This document shows positions 14,200 through 22,320 of a stretch of DNA of 46,710 nt, piece by piece; positions within the stretch are counted from its first letter, which is position 1; each line of letters begins with the position of its first letter. This stretch comes from Myxococcota bacterium (GTDB lineage Bacteria; Myxococcota_A; UBA796; UBA2385), in assembly GCA_023150805.1 (NCBI GenBank), contig JAKLKF010000057.1:1-46710 (forward strand). Reading direction: 5' to 3'. Under the pieces are notes generated by a model. That model was not told where the DNA came from, made no database searches, and saw only the letters and a list, made by a program, of their open reading frames with translations. Made by a program: the position numbers and the translations under genes.

Positions 14200-15210
14200 C
14201 TATCGCTCGTCGTCGCGCTCGGCCTTGCGCGTGCGGCCCATCAGCGCCATCAGCGCGGCCGCGACGGGCTTCTCCTCGTAGAGCATCAGGTAGATCTCCT
14301 CGGTGATGGGCATCTCCACGCCCTCGCGCAGGGCCAGCTCGCGCGCGCTGCGGGTGGTGATGACGCCCTCGGCCACCTCGCCCAGCTCGGCCAGGATCTC
14401 GGGCAGCTGCCGCCCCTTGCCCAGGCCCAGGCCGACCCGCCGGTTGCGGGACAGGTCGCCCGTGCAGGTCAGCACCAGGTCGCCGATGCCCGCCAGCCCC
14501 GACAGCGTCAGCGGGTTGGCGCCGCGGGCCACCGCCAGCCGGGTGATCTCGGCCAGCCCGCGGGTGATGAGCGCCGCCCGCGCGTTCAGCCCGGCGCCCA
14601 TGCCGTCGGCCACGCCGCAGGCGATGGCGATCACGTTCTTGAGCGCCCCGCCCAGCTCGGCGCCCACCACGTCGGTCGTGTAGTAGGCCCGCATCGCGCC
14701 GCCGTGCAGGGCCTCGCTGACCAGGTCGGCCGGCGCCTTGTGGTGGCCGGCGACCACGACCGCCGTCGGCAGGCCGCGGCCCACCTCCTTGGCGAAGGAG
14801 GGCCCGGCCAGGAAGGTCAGCCGCCCGTGCAGGGCCGGGGGCAGCGCCTCCTCCAGCACCTCGTTCATCGTCATCAGGCTGCCGGTCTCGATGCCCTTGC
14901 TGGCGCAGCAGATGACGGCGTCCTCGGGCAACAGCGGCGCCGCCTGGGCCATCACCGCGCGCACCACCTGGCTGGGCACCACCTCCAGCACCACCGCCGC
15001 GTCCTGCAGCGCCCAGGCCATGTCGCCGCCCACCGACAGCGAGGCCGGGAAGCGCGCCCCGGGCAGGTAGCGGGCGTTCTCGCGGGCCTGCTGCATGGCC
15101 GCGGCGCGGGCGGGGTCGTGGTCCCACAGGCGGACCTGCTCGTTGGTGCGGGCGAGCTGGAGGGCCAGGGCGGTGCCCCACGAGCCGGCCCCGAGGACGG
15201 CGCAGCGCAT
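14200..15210 (-). CDS. gpsA: NAD(P)-dependent glycerol-3-phosphate dehydrogenase
   Basis: 336 residues, full length. It reduces dihydroxyacetone phosphate to sn-glycerol-3-phosphate for phospholipid synthesis in the cytoplasm. The Rossmann motif GAGSWGTALA lies at ~7-16. CCASKGIETGSL, LTFLAGPSFAKEV and GGALKNVIAIACGVADGMG (catalytic Lys in LKN) follow, then GLAGIGDLVLTCTGDLSRNRRVG, all diagnostic of GpsA. ATG at 15210; a longer open frame upstream lacks homology. It may be cotranscribed with the aldolase, glycosyltransferase and small membrane protein. Confidence 0.96.
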   Translation of the reverse strand: MRCAVLGAGSWGTALALQLARTNEQVRLWDHDPARAAAMQQARENARYLPGARFPASLSVGGDMAWALQDAAVVLEVVPSQVVRAVMAQAAPLLPEDAVICCASKGIETGSLMTMNEVLEEALPPALHGRLTFLAGPSFAKEVGRGLPTAVVVAGHHKAPADLVSEALHGGAMRAYYTTDVVGAELGGALKNVIAIACGVADGMGAGLNARAALITRGLAEITRLAVARGANPLTLSGLAGIGDLVLTCTGDLSRNRRVGLGLGKGRQLPEILAELGEVAEGVITTRSARELALREGVEMPITEEIYLMLYEEKPVAAALMALMGRTRKAERDDER

Positions 15211-15439
15211 GGTGGTTCCTGTCGAGGAGAGGGATGCGGGAGAGGAGGAGCGCAGCCTACCAGGGGAGGGGCCACGCCCCGGCGAGAGGATCCTGCGCCC
15301 GCAGCCCGACACGCCGATGAACCGCGCCCGGTGCCCCGCCGGCCGCCGGCATGCGTACGACCTCGGCCGCCCAGGGCCGGTGGTCACCGCCTCGGGAGCA
15401 CCGAGCCCGGGGCCTGGCGGCGGTCGGTCCACCTGGATC

Positions 15440-16117
15440 CTACTGGGGCACCAGGTCGCCTTCCTCCAGGGGTCCGGACCACCAGTCCTGGGACCAGGAC
15501 GCGGCCTCCGAGCCGATGGTGAGCACGGTTCCCGGCCCCCCCGGGTTGTCCAATGCCATGAAGGTGGTCGCGTCGGGGTGACCCGCGTCGTCCTCGGCGT
15601 CGTCCACCAACGCCTGCCAGTCCTCCGACAGGCTCGGCGTCGTACTCCGCACGCGGGTGAGCCAGAAGTCCACACCGTTTCCGTCGAGGGCGCCCGACAC
15701 CGTGCCGCGAGCTTCGACGGGCTGGACCACGACGTTGAAGTCCAGCCAGACGCGACTGGCTGGCCCAGCTCTGCATGGGTAGATCGCCTCCTCGCTACCA
15801 TCGGCGACCCAGTCGACGATGGACAGACTGCCGGGCCATCCGCCCCCCAGGCTGACCTCGGACTCGGCCACACCGTCCAGAGAGCTGGCCCAGGTCACCG
15901 CGCCGTATGAGATGATGGCGTCATACCACTCCCACAGCTCGTACGATGAGACCGGGGCCGTGTCCTCGTCGAAGGGGGTCTCGACCTCGCGACACAACTC
16001 CACGGTGGACGTGCCGCCGTCACCGGTGGCGCCAGTGGTGCCGGTCGGGCCGGTGTCGTCCTCGGTATCGGGCTCGGAGCAGGCGAGCACGGGGAGGAGC
16101 AGGGCGAGTTTGTGCAT
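15440..16117 (-). CDS. Secreted lipoprotein of unknown function
   Basis: 225 residues. A short signal peptide (MHKLALLLPVLAC) with lipobox Cys is followed by an Asp/Thr/Gly-rich spacer (PDTEDDTGPTGTTGATGDGG). A globular domain of ~180 residues then has two Cys and many aromatic residues (VSSYELWEWYDAIISYGAVT). No family recognised. It lies 9 bp downstream of the S1 protease gene on the same strand, so the two are probably coexpressed and may act together at the cell surface. Confidence 0.75.
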   Translation of the reverse strand: MHKLALLLPVLACSEPDTEDDTGPTGTTGATGDGGTSTVELCREVETPFDEDTAPVSSYELWEWYDAIISYGAVTWASSLDGVAESEVSLGGGWPGSLSIVDWVADGSEEAIYPCRAGPASRVWLDFNVVVQPVEARGTVSGALDGNGVDFWLTRVRSTTPSLSEDWQALVDDAEDDAGHPDATTFMALDNPGGPGTVLTIGSEAASWSQDWWSGPLEEGDLVPQ

Positions 16118-16126
16118 CACAAGCTC

Positions 16127-17605
16127 CTATGGCGTGTTGAGGATGACCCAGTCACGGTTGGCGGCACCCTTGGGGCCGGCAGACCCGCCCACCAGGCAGG
16201 AATAGGGGCTGGAGAAACCCGTGCACCACTCCTCCCTGATCCCGTAGGCATGCACCGCCGTGAGGTACTGCGAGGTGCAGTGGGTGCCGACACAGTAGTA
16301 GTGCGGGCCGCCGGACGTGCCCCTGCCCGCAGACGTGGTGAAGTAGGCCATGTTGCTGCTCAACTCGTCCACGGCTCCGACCGCGTGGTGCTGGTGCTTG
16401 CCGTACAGGTCCACCCAGCCATACGGCGGTAGCCGGCTGAAGGTGTCGACGGTGGTCAGGCTGTCGTCTGAGATCTGGGTGCTGGTGCAGTCGTAGTTCG
16501 TTCGCGGATAGCCGCGGATGTGGTCGTCCAGCCCTTCGTAGCCGGAGTCGGCCAGGGCTGTGATGGGCATCCAGCCCACGGCGGTAGGGGGCGTGATCAG
16601 CCGCACGACGGCGTAGTCGGCGTGGTCGGGCTCGCCCAGATCCCAGTCCCAGTCCGGGTCCGCTGCCCGTTCCACCCAGGTGCTGCACTGGGCAGCACCG
16701 CTCCCCGAGGTGTTCTCGTCCAGGTTCTCGTGGGTGCACCAGACCTGGTAGCGGGCGGGCTCATTCACGCAGTGGGCTGCCGTCAGCATCCACTCATCGT
16801 CGACCATGGTGCCCGTGCAGGAGCCGGTGGCCAGGTGGAGCACCTTGCGGCCTGTGCCGTCCAGAGGTGCATCGACCGGGTCCAGCTCCGCACCGTCCAG
16901 GTCCAGCCGGGCCGTGAGGTAGTCGGATCCGTACCAGCACCTCCAGCTCGAGTAGGTCATCGGCTCCAGCGTCCGTGCCACCCCCGCGTCCGGCGGGGTC
17001 TCCCAGGCCGCCACGGCGCGCTCCCCCTCCTCCGCGCCGAAGAGGGCCTCGACCTCCCGGTCGTCCTCCTCCCGCAGCTCCTGCGCCTTGTCGTAGTCGA
17101 CATGGACCAGCACCCAGCGGCGGCCGTACACGTCCAGCCGCTCTGCGCTGCCGACGCCGAAGTAGACCTCGGGGTCAGGGTCCATGCCGGTGAGCACCAG
17201 GTCGGGCACGATGGTCTCGCTGGCCAACGGCTCCTCCCGCTCTTCGGCGAACAGCTCCTGCCCGTCGTAGGCCCAGGTCAAGGCACCCTCGGTCACCTCG
17301 GCCGGCGTGTCCAGGTCGGCCGGCAGGGCGTAGTAGAAGTGCCCCTCGTCGACGTAGACCCGCTCGATCCCCAGGTCCGCCTCCCGGATGGCGGCCATCA
17401 CCTCCGCCTCTTCAGGGCTGAGATCCTGTCCCTGGGCGCGTCCCCCCACGGCGAGCGCCGTGCTCAGGACAAGGATCGCGCGGAGCGCGGCTGCTGGCTG
17501 CTGGCTGCTGGCTGCTGGTGCAAGTTCACTCCCTCCCAAGGGGTCAACGGCATCGTAGGCGGGCACGAGTTCCGTGTCGACCGCAATCACTGCGCCCGGA
17601 CTCAT
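16127..17605 (-). CDS. Secreted trypsin-like (S1) serine protease
   Basis: Open frame of 492 residues from ATG 17605. Trypsin-like domain ~215-490: MLTAAHC (His 278), DHADYAVVRL (Asp 330), GRGTSGGP (Ser 431), plus several Cys for disulfides. Residues ~60-210 form an acidic N-terminal region. A signal-peptide-like stretch (LRAILVLSTALAVGGRAQGQ, 41-60) sits ~40 residues inside the frame, just after four copies of a 7-bp repeat. A GTG (17529) and TTG behind GGGAGGGA precede the repeat in another frame and would join the signal peptide only with a different repeat number. So the true start is uncertain and expression may be phase-variable. Confidence 0.85.
   Translation of the reverse strand: MSPGAVIAVDTELVPAYDAVDPLGGSELAPAASSQQPAAALRAILVLSTALAVGGRAQGQDLSPEEAEVMAAIREADLGIERVYVDEGHFYYALPADLDTPAEVTEGALTWAYDGQELFAEEREEPLASETIVPDLVLTGMDPDPEVYFGVGSAERLDVYGRRWVLVHVDYDKAQELREEDDREVEALFGAEEGERAVAAWETPPDAGVARTLEPMTYSSWRCWYGSDYLTARLDLDGAELDPVDAPLDGTGRKVLHLATGSCTGTMVDDEWMLTAAHCVNEPARYQVWCTHENLDENTSGSGAAQCSTWVERAADPDWDWDLGEPDHADYAVVRLITPPTAVGWMPITALADSGYEGLDDHIRGYPRTNYDCTSTQISDDSLTTVDTFSRLPPYGWVDLYGKHQHHAVGAVDELSSNMAYFTTSAGRGTSGGPHYYCVGTHCTSQYLTAVHAYGIREEWCTGFSSPYSCLVGGSAGPKGAANRDWVILNTP
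17490..17517. repeat. Four tandem copies of a heptanucleotide (GCTGCTG)
   Basis: Four perfect 7-bp units (CAGCAGC on the coding strand) lie at the junction between the translation start region and the signal peptide of the S1 protease. Since 7 is not a multiple of 3, gain or loss of a unit shifts the frame, the classic arrangement of slipped-strand phase variation. Confidence 0.85.
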
Positions 17606-17837
17606 CGTCGCACCCCACACGAGACCGGAAGCTCCCGCCGCCGCCGCGGCGGATGGGCGGACCGAGCCATGACTGGCGGGAGTCAGGCACGAGTTGCTCC
17701 GAGGGCCCGCGTCGCCGCACTCCCCAGGCGAGACGGCCACCGCTCCCGTCGAGGCGTGCAGGCGAGCAGGAGCGCCGCCGGGCAGAGATGGGCCACGCCC
17801 AGGCGATAGGATCCCGCACCATCACCCCGAGGCCCCC

Positions 17838-18563
17838 GTGACCCGCGCCCTGTGCCCCGCCTGCCGCCAGCCCATGGCCGAGGAGCGCTACCCCGGCCAC
17901 TACGGCCGCAAGGTCGAGCTGGACGTCTGCCACGCCTGCAACGCGCTGTGGTTCGACAAGCTGGAGAACCTGGGCCTGACCGCCGGCGGCGTGCTGGAGC
18001 TGCTGCAGTCCATGCACGCCCGGCACCAGGAGCGCCTGCTCGTCCTGCCCTCGCTCCTGCGCTGCCCGCGCTGCGACGGCGCCCTGCGCAGCTCCCGCCG
18101 CCGCACCCACGCCATCGAGTACACCGTGCACGACTGCCCCCAGGGGCACGGCCACTTCATCACCTTCTTCGAGCTGCTCCGCGAGAAGGACTGCGTGCGC
18201 CCCCTGCGCGGCGAGAAGCTCAAGGAGCTGCGCAAGCAGGTGCAGAGCGTGAACTGCTCCAACTGCGGCGCCCCCGTCGACCTGCACAGGACCGCCGCCT
18301 GCACCCACTGCGGCGCCGCGCTGGCGCTGTTGGACCCCGACGCCATGGCCGAGACCCTGGCCCGGCTGTCCGCCGAGCACGGCCGCAAGAGCAACCCCGA
18401 CGGCGACCAGGTCGCGGTGGACATGGCGCTCGACCGCCTGCGCGCCGAGCGCACCTTCCGGATGCACGAGCAGATCGACCGCCAGTACGGCCGCACCGCC
18501 GGGGGCTGGGACCTGGTCGGCACGGCGCTGGGGGCCGTGATGCGCCTGCTGTCCCCGTCCTGA
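17838..18563 (+). CDS. Multi-zinc-ribbon protein
   Basis: 241 residues from GTG. Four CxxC-type knuckles are visible. CPAC (6-9) pairs with CHACNALWFDKLE (~31-43, the zf-TFIIB-like signature often ending W[FL]D-x-x-E). CPRC (~73-76) precedes HDCPQGHGHFITFFELL. CSNCGAPVDL and CTHCGAAL (~140-165) form the third ribbon. The C-terminal ~70 residues are helical and end in a hydrophobic segment (GWDLVGTALGAVMRLL). It probably binds two to three zinc ions and mediates protein or nucleic acid contacts; specific role unknown. Its tail is 13 bp from the convergent lipoprotein gene. Confidence 0.75.
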   Translation: MTRALCPACRQPMAEERYPGHYGRKVELDVCHACNALWFDKLENLGLTAGGVLELLQSMHARHQERLLVLPSLLRCPRCDGALRSSRRRTHAIEYTVHDCPQGHGHFITFFELLREKDCVRPLRGEKLKELRKQVQSVNCSNCGAPVDLHRTAACTHCGAALALLDPDAMAETLARLSAEHGRKSNPDGDQVAVDMALDRLRAERTFRMHEQIDRQYGRTAGGWDLVGTALGAVMRLLSPS

Positions 18564-18576
18564 GCGCGCGGGGCCC

Positions 18577-19341
18577 CTACAGCCGCACCCGCAAGTCCAG
18601 CTCCGCGCGGTAGACGGGGATGGCCGCCTCGCAGGAGTGGTCGAAGTCGACCTCGATCATGTCGCCGTGCCCCTGGAGCTGGAACCAGGGCATCGGCTCG
18701 GCCGAGGCCAGGTGCAGGGCGTCGAAGTCCCCGCCCTCCACCTGCAGCCAGCGGAAGCCCGCCGCCTGGAAGTCCCCGTGCTCCCGGGCGTGGCTGGGGC
18801 CGTCCACCTCCTGCACCCCGTCGGCGCCGGCCACCCACAGCGTGCCCTGCGGTGGCAGGGCCAGGTAGGGCACACCGCTGATGTGCACGTCCAGCACCAG
18901 CCCCTCGCCGTCCACCCGCGGCACCAGGTCCAGCTCCAGGTCGTCGGCGGGGCAGCCGTGCTCGGCGCTGCCGGCCAGCAGCAGGTGCAGCCCGGGCGAG
19001 GGGTCGGCCGCCAGGGGCTCGGTGCCGTCGCTGCGCGCGAAGACCAGGAGCACCGGCAGGTCCACCACGCCCTGGCCCAGGTCGGTGGCCACGGAGAGCG
19101 AGCGTGCGCCGTGCTCGACCCGAAGGCCGGGCGCGGAGGGGTCCGCCGAGAGCACGACCCGCAGGGAGGGGTCCTGGCGCCAGGCCCAGGCCGGGCCGCG
19201 GGCGTCGAGGATGGGGAAGAAGTCGTCCGCCGGGTGGGAGGAGGAGGGGAGTTCGTCCACCGACGAGGCCGGGACCGCGCGGTCCAGCTCGGTACAGGCG
19301 GTGGAGGCGAGGGTGAGCAGGCAGGGCAGGAGGGTGCGCAT
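18577..19341 (-). CDS. Lipoprotein of unknown function
   Basis: 254 residues from ATG 19341 (an in-frame ATG at 19365 is possible). The signal peptide is LLPCLLTLASTAC with lipobox Cys 16. The mature part is acidic, beta-rich and lacks obvious enzymatic motifs; one Cys pair (HGCPADD, HSCEAAIP) could form a disulfide. No family recognised. It lies 113 bp downstream of the sulfatase-like gene. The gap contains two copies of CCCGCCGGCACCCCC but no clear promoter. Confidence 0.7.
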   Translation of the reverse strand: MRTLLPCLLTLASTACTELDRAVPASSVDELPSSSHPADDFFPILDARGPAWAWRQDPSLRVVLSADPSAPGLRVEHGARSLSVATDLGQGVVDLPVLLVFARSDGTEPLAADPSPGLHLLLAGSAEHGCPADDLELDLVPRVDGEGLVLDVHISGVPYLALPPQGTLWVAGADGVQEVDGPSHAREHGDFQAAGFRWLQVEGGDFDALHLASAEPMPWFQLQGHGDMIEVDFDHSCEAAIPVYRAELDLRVRL

Positions 19342-19454
19342 GCCGGCCGGCAAGGCATCGGCCATGCCGGCGCCAACCTGCTGCAATTCCTACAGATGAC
19401 CCGCCAGTCCGCCAGCCCGCCGGCACCCCCCCTGCCGGCCCGCCGGCACCCCCT

Positions 19455-20774
19455 TCACCGGTCCAGGTAGCCCAGCTCCTCCAGGGCCTGCCGCATCTTC
19501 GGGTCCATCTCGCCCTCCGAGGCCGTCAGCGCCCCCGCCGGAGTGGCCGCCTCCCAGCTCCGCCGCGCCTCCTCCAGCGCCGGCGGCAGCGCCTCCGGGC
19601 GCTCCTCGCCGGGATCCGCCGCCAGGTCGAAAGCCACCGGCGTGGCCGACACATCCGGATCCCACATCCCCTTCTGGACACCATCGGGCGTCAGCGCCAG
19701 GTCGCCCTCGCGCTGGCTCACCAGCGGCCCGCCGCCTCCGCCCTGCACCGGCCAGGGGTGTGTGACACCCACTGCGTCCGTGACCAGGTCGGCCAGCGCC
19801 TCGCCCGGCAGCAGGGCCGGCAGGGGCGGCAGGTTCCAGCCCACGAAAGGCACCCGCGTGAGCGGCTCCCACAGCCCCGCCTCGTGGCCCAGGGCGCCGT
19901 GCTCGCCCAGCAGCTCGCCGTGGTCGCTGGTGATCACCAGGGCCGTCTGTGCAAGGTGCGGGCGCAGGGCGCGCAAGAGCAGGCCCAGCCGCTCGTCGGT
20001 GTCCTCGACCGCGGCGTGGTAGGCGCGGAAGTACAGCGTCTCCTCGACCGGGCCGCCCTCGCGCACCTCGGGGATGCCCAGCGCGCCGTCCCGGCCCAGG
20101 TCCTGGCGCGCGATCCCCCAGTTCTTCCGGCTGCGCTCGCCCGGCGACAGCGGGTGGTGGGGCCCCATCAGGTGCAGGTACAGGAAGTGCCGCTCCTCGG
20201 GCCCCCAGCGGCCGACCTCCTGCACGGCGCGGGTGACCAGCGCCTCGTCCTCGCCCCACTCCCAGCGGTGGAAGCCCCGGCCGAAGCCCAGCCCCTGGCC
20301 CAGCATCCGGTTGCCGTACAGGCCGGTGTTCTGGAAGCCGGCCTCGGCCAGCACCTCGGCCAGCAGCGGCGTGGCCGGCAGCGGCGGGTAGCTCTGCTTC
20401 GCGGCGTCCATCTCCTTGGGGAAGGGGAAGTCCCAGCCGTGGCGGCGCACCGGCATGCCCGTGAACAGGCTGACCACGCTGGGCGCCGTCCAGGTGCTGG
20501 GGGCCCAGGCCCAGGTGCGCTGGGCGCCGGTCGCCGCGAGTCCGTCCAGGGTCGGCGTGCGCGCCCGCCGCAGCGCGTCCTCGCGCAGGGTGTCGACGAT
20601 CACCACGACCACGTGTCGCAGCGCGCCCGCCGGCACGGGCGAGGTCGGCGTCACGCGCTCGTGGACGGTCAGGCTCGGCGTGTAGCGGACCCGGGGCGCG
20701 TCCGCGGCCGGCGGAGGAGGCGCCGGGGGCTCGGTCTTGCAGGCCAGCAGCAGCAGCGCGAGGGAGGGGATCAT
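19455..20774 (-). CDS. Sulfatase-fold (alkaline phosphatase superfamily) lipoprotein with Thr nucleophile
   Basis: 439 residues; signal peptide ALLLLAC (Cys 12), Pro-rich linker, then the sulfatase-type alpha/beta fold. Metal ligands include Asp 61 (VVVVIVDTLREDAL) and the late VITSDHGELLGEHGALGHE. The sulfatase signature C/S-x-P-x-R is replaced by TAPSV (Thr 96) within STWTAPSVVSLFTG. No formylglycine can form and the signature Arg is gone. Thr is the nucleophile in phosphoethanolamine/phosphoglycerol transferases of this superfamily, so a phosphate-ester hydrolase or transferase acting on envelope lipids or glycans is more likely than a sulfatase (inference). Confidence 0.82.
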   Translation of the reverse strand: MIPSLALLLLACKTEPPAPPPPAADAPRVRYTPSLTVHERVTPTSPVPAGALRHVVVVIVDTLREDALRRARTPTLDGLAATGAQRTWAWAPSTWTAPSVVSLFTGMPVRRHGWDFPFPKEMDAAKQSYPPLPATPLLAEVLAEAGFQNTGLYGNRMLGQGLGFGRGFHRWEWGEDEALVTRAVQEVGRWGPEERHFLYLHLMGPHHPLSPGERSRKNWGIARQDLGRDGALGIPEVREGGPVEETLYFRAYHAAVEDTDERLGLLLRALRPHLAQTALVITSDHGELLGEHGALGHEAGLWEPLTRVPFVGWNLPPLPALLPGEALADLVTDAVGVTHPWPVQGGGGGPLVSQREGDLALTPDGVQKGMWDPDVSATPVAFDLAADPGEERPEALPPALEEARRSWEAATPAGALTASEGEMDPKMRQALEELGYLDR

Positions 20775-20794
20775 GGTCCGGCGGCGAGGGGGCC

Positions 20795-22282
20795 TCAGCC
20801 CGCCTCCTCCCACTCCTCGAAGTAGTCGATGCGGCGACGGTCGGTGCTGGCCAGGCGCGCCCGGGTGCGGGCCCACTCGCGCAGCTCCTTGAGCTTGTCG
20901 TCCATCGTGACCGCCAGCGGGACCAGGTCCCGGCAAGCGTCGACCAGGTCGCCGTCGTCCAGCGTCCGCCCCTCGGCGAAGGCCGCGAACAGGCCCTCGG
21001 TCACCACCTGCTCCAGCTCGGCCCCGCTGAACTTCTCGGTCTCCTCGGCCAGGGCCGTGAGATCGAAGGCGTCGGGGTCGCGGCCGCGGCGGCGCAGGTG
21101 GATCTCGAGGATCTGCAGCCGCTCGTGCACGTTGGGCAGGTCGACGAAGAAGATCTCGTCGAAGCGGCCCTTGCGCAGCAGCTCGGGCGGCAGCACCCGC
21201 ACCTCGTTGGCGGTGGCGACGACGAAGACCGGCGCCTGCTTCTCCTGCATCCAGGTCAGGAAGGTGCCCAGCCCCTCGCCGCCGCGGGCGCCCTGGGACA
21301 TGAAGCCCTTCTCCAGCTCGTCGATCCACAGCACCACGGGCGCCAGGCTCTCGGCGATCTTGATGGTGTTGCGCAGGCCCTGCTCCTCGTCGCCGCTGGT
21401 GAAGACCGCGGCCACGTCCAGGCGCAACAGCGGGAAGCGCCACAGGTCGGCGACCGCCTTGGCCATCAGCGACTTGCCGCAGCCCTGCACGCCCAGCATG
21501 AACAGGCCCGAGGGCTGGGGCAGGCCGAAGTCGCGCGCCGCCTGCCCGAAGGCCATCCGCCGCTGGTGCAGCCAGCGCTTGAGGTTGTCCATGCCGCCGA
21601 CGTCGGAGATCGAGCCCGTGCGGTCCCAGAACTCCAGGTAGCGGCTCTTGCGGATGGCCTGGCGCTTCTCGGTGACCAGCTCGGTCAGGTCCTGGTCGGT
21701 GAAGCGGCCGCCGGCCAGCAGGATGCGGGCGTACAGCCGCTTGATCTCCCGCTCGGTCAGGCCCAGGCTGCCGCCGACGAACTGCTCGAAGCGCTCCTCG
21801 GGCAGCTCGATGCCCTCGGCCTTGGCCAGCACGCCCAGCAGTCGCCCGATCTCGGGGCGGGAGGGCAGGGGCAGGTCCAGGATGGCCGTGTCCTTCTCCA
21901 GCTCCGGCGGCAGGGCCATGGCGTGCCCGACCATGACCACGGCCTGCCCGCGTGGGCCCATGACCTGGGCCAGGTCCCGCAGCAGGCGCACGACCCGCGG
22001 GTCCCGCACGTAGGGGTGCAGGTCGAAGAACAGGAAGACGGCCCGCTCGCTCACCTTGTGGGCGTGCACCAGCGCGTCGTCGGCCAGGCGCGTCCCCGGC
22101 ACGAGCTGACCGTCCGGCCCGGCCAGGCCCGTGGTGGCGCGCCAGCGGTACAGGGCCAGCCCCTCGGCCTTGGCCGCCTTCTCCAGGCCGCGCTCCACCC
22201 GCTCCTCCTCGTGGGTGAGGAGCTGGATCAGCGGGTACCGGGCCTTGACCAGCAGGACCAGGTTCTGCAGCGTGTCCTTCAC
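20795..22282 (-). CDS. Ycf46-like AAA+ ATPase
   Basis: 495 residues from GTG 22282. The N-terminal ~240 residues form a degenerate ATPase-like half typical of Ycf46 (LIQLLTHEEERVERGLEKAA, FLFFDLHPYVRDPRVVRLLR). The C-terminal AAA+ module has Walker A GVQGCGKSLMAKA (~265-277), Walker B VVLWIDELEKGF, sensor-1 VVATANEVRVLPPELLRKGRFDEIFF with arginine finger, and a lid domain. The family occurs in cyanobacteria, plastids and other bacteria and has been linked to CO2 use or photosynthesis in cyanobacteria; its role here is unknown. It lies 20 bp upstream of the sulfatase-fold gene and is preceded by two 5-codon mini-cistrons. Confidence 0.9.
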   Translation of the reverse strand: MKDTLQNLVLLVKARYPLIQLLTHEEERVERGLEKAAKAEGLALYRWRATTGLAGPDGQLVPGTRLADDALVHAHKVSERAVFLFFDLHPYVRDPRVVRLLRDLAQVMGPRGQAVVMVGHAMALPPELEKDTAILDLPLPSRPEIGRLLGVLAKAEGIELPEERFEQFVGGSLGLTEREIKRLYARILLAGGRFTDQDLTELVTEKRQAIRKSRYLEFWDRTGSISDVGGMDNLKRWLHQRRMAFGQAARDFGLPQPSGLFMLGVQGCGKSLMAKAVADLWRFPLLRLDVAAVFTSGDEEQGLRNTIKIAESLAPVVLWIDELEKGFMSQGARGGEGLGTFLTWMQEKQAPVFVVATANEVRVLPPELLRKGRFDEIFFVDLPNVHERLQILEIHLRRRGRDPDAFDLTALAEETEKFSGAELEQVVTEGLFAAFAEGRTLDDGDLVDACRDLVPLAVTMDDKLKELREWARTRARLASTDRRRIDYFEEWEEAG

Positions 22283-22312
22283 GGCGTGTCCTTCACGGCG
22301 TGTCCCTCATCG
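22271..22312 (-). repeat. Three tandem 14-bp units forming coupled mini-cistrons before the Ycf46 gene
   Basis: The unit on the coding strand is (A/G)TGA(A/G)GGACACGC(C/T); the third copy upstream is slightly diverged. Each unit carries a start codon and a Shine-Dalgarno-like AAGGA or AGGGA for the next. Reading gives ATG...TGA (Met-Arg-Asp-Thr-Pro), then GTG...TGA (Met-Lys-Asp-Thr-Pro), each stop overlapping the next start as GTGA. The third start is GTG 22282 of the ATPase. The set sits between the permease stop (22321) and the ATPase. Confidence 0.75.
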
Positions 22313-22320
22313 CGGGCCCC

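Noticed and set aside
22271..22312. CRISPR-like repeats
   Set aside because: The 14-bp units are directly adjacent without spacers and contain start and stop codons; no CRISPR array or cas gene is present.
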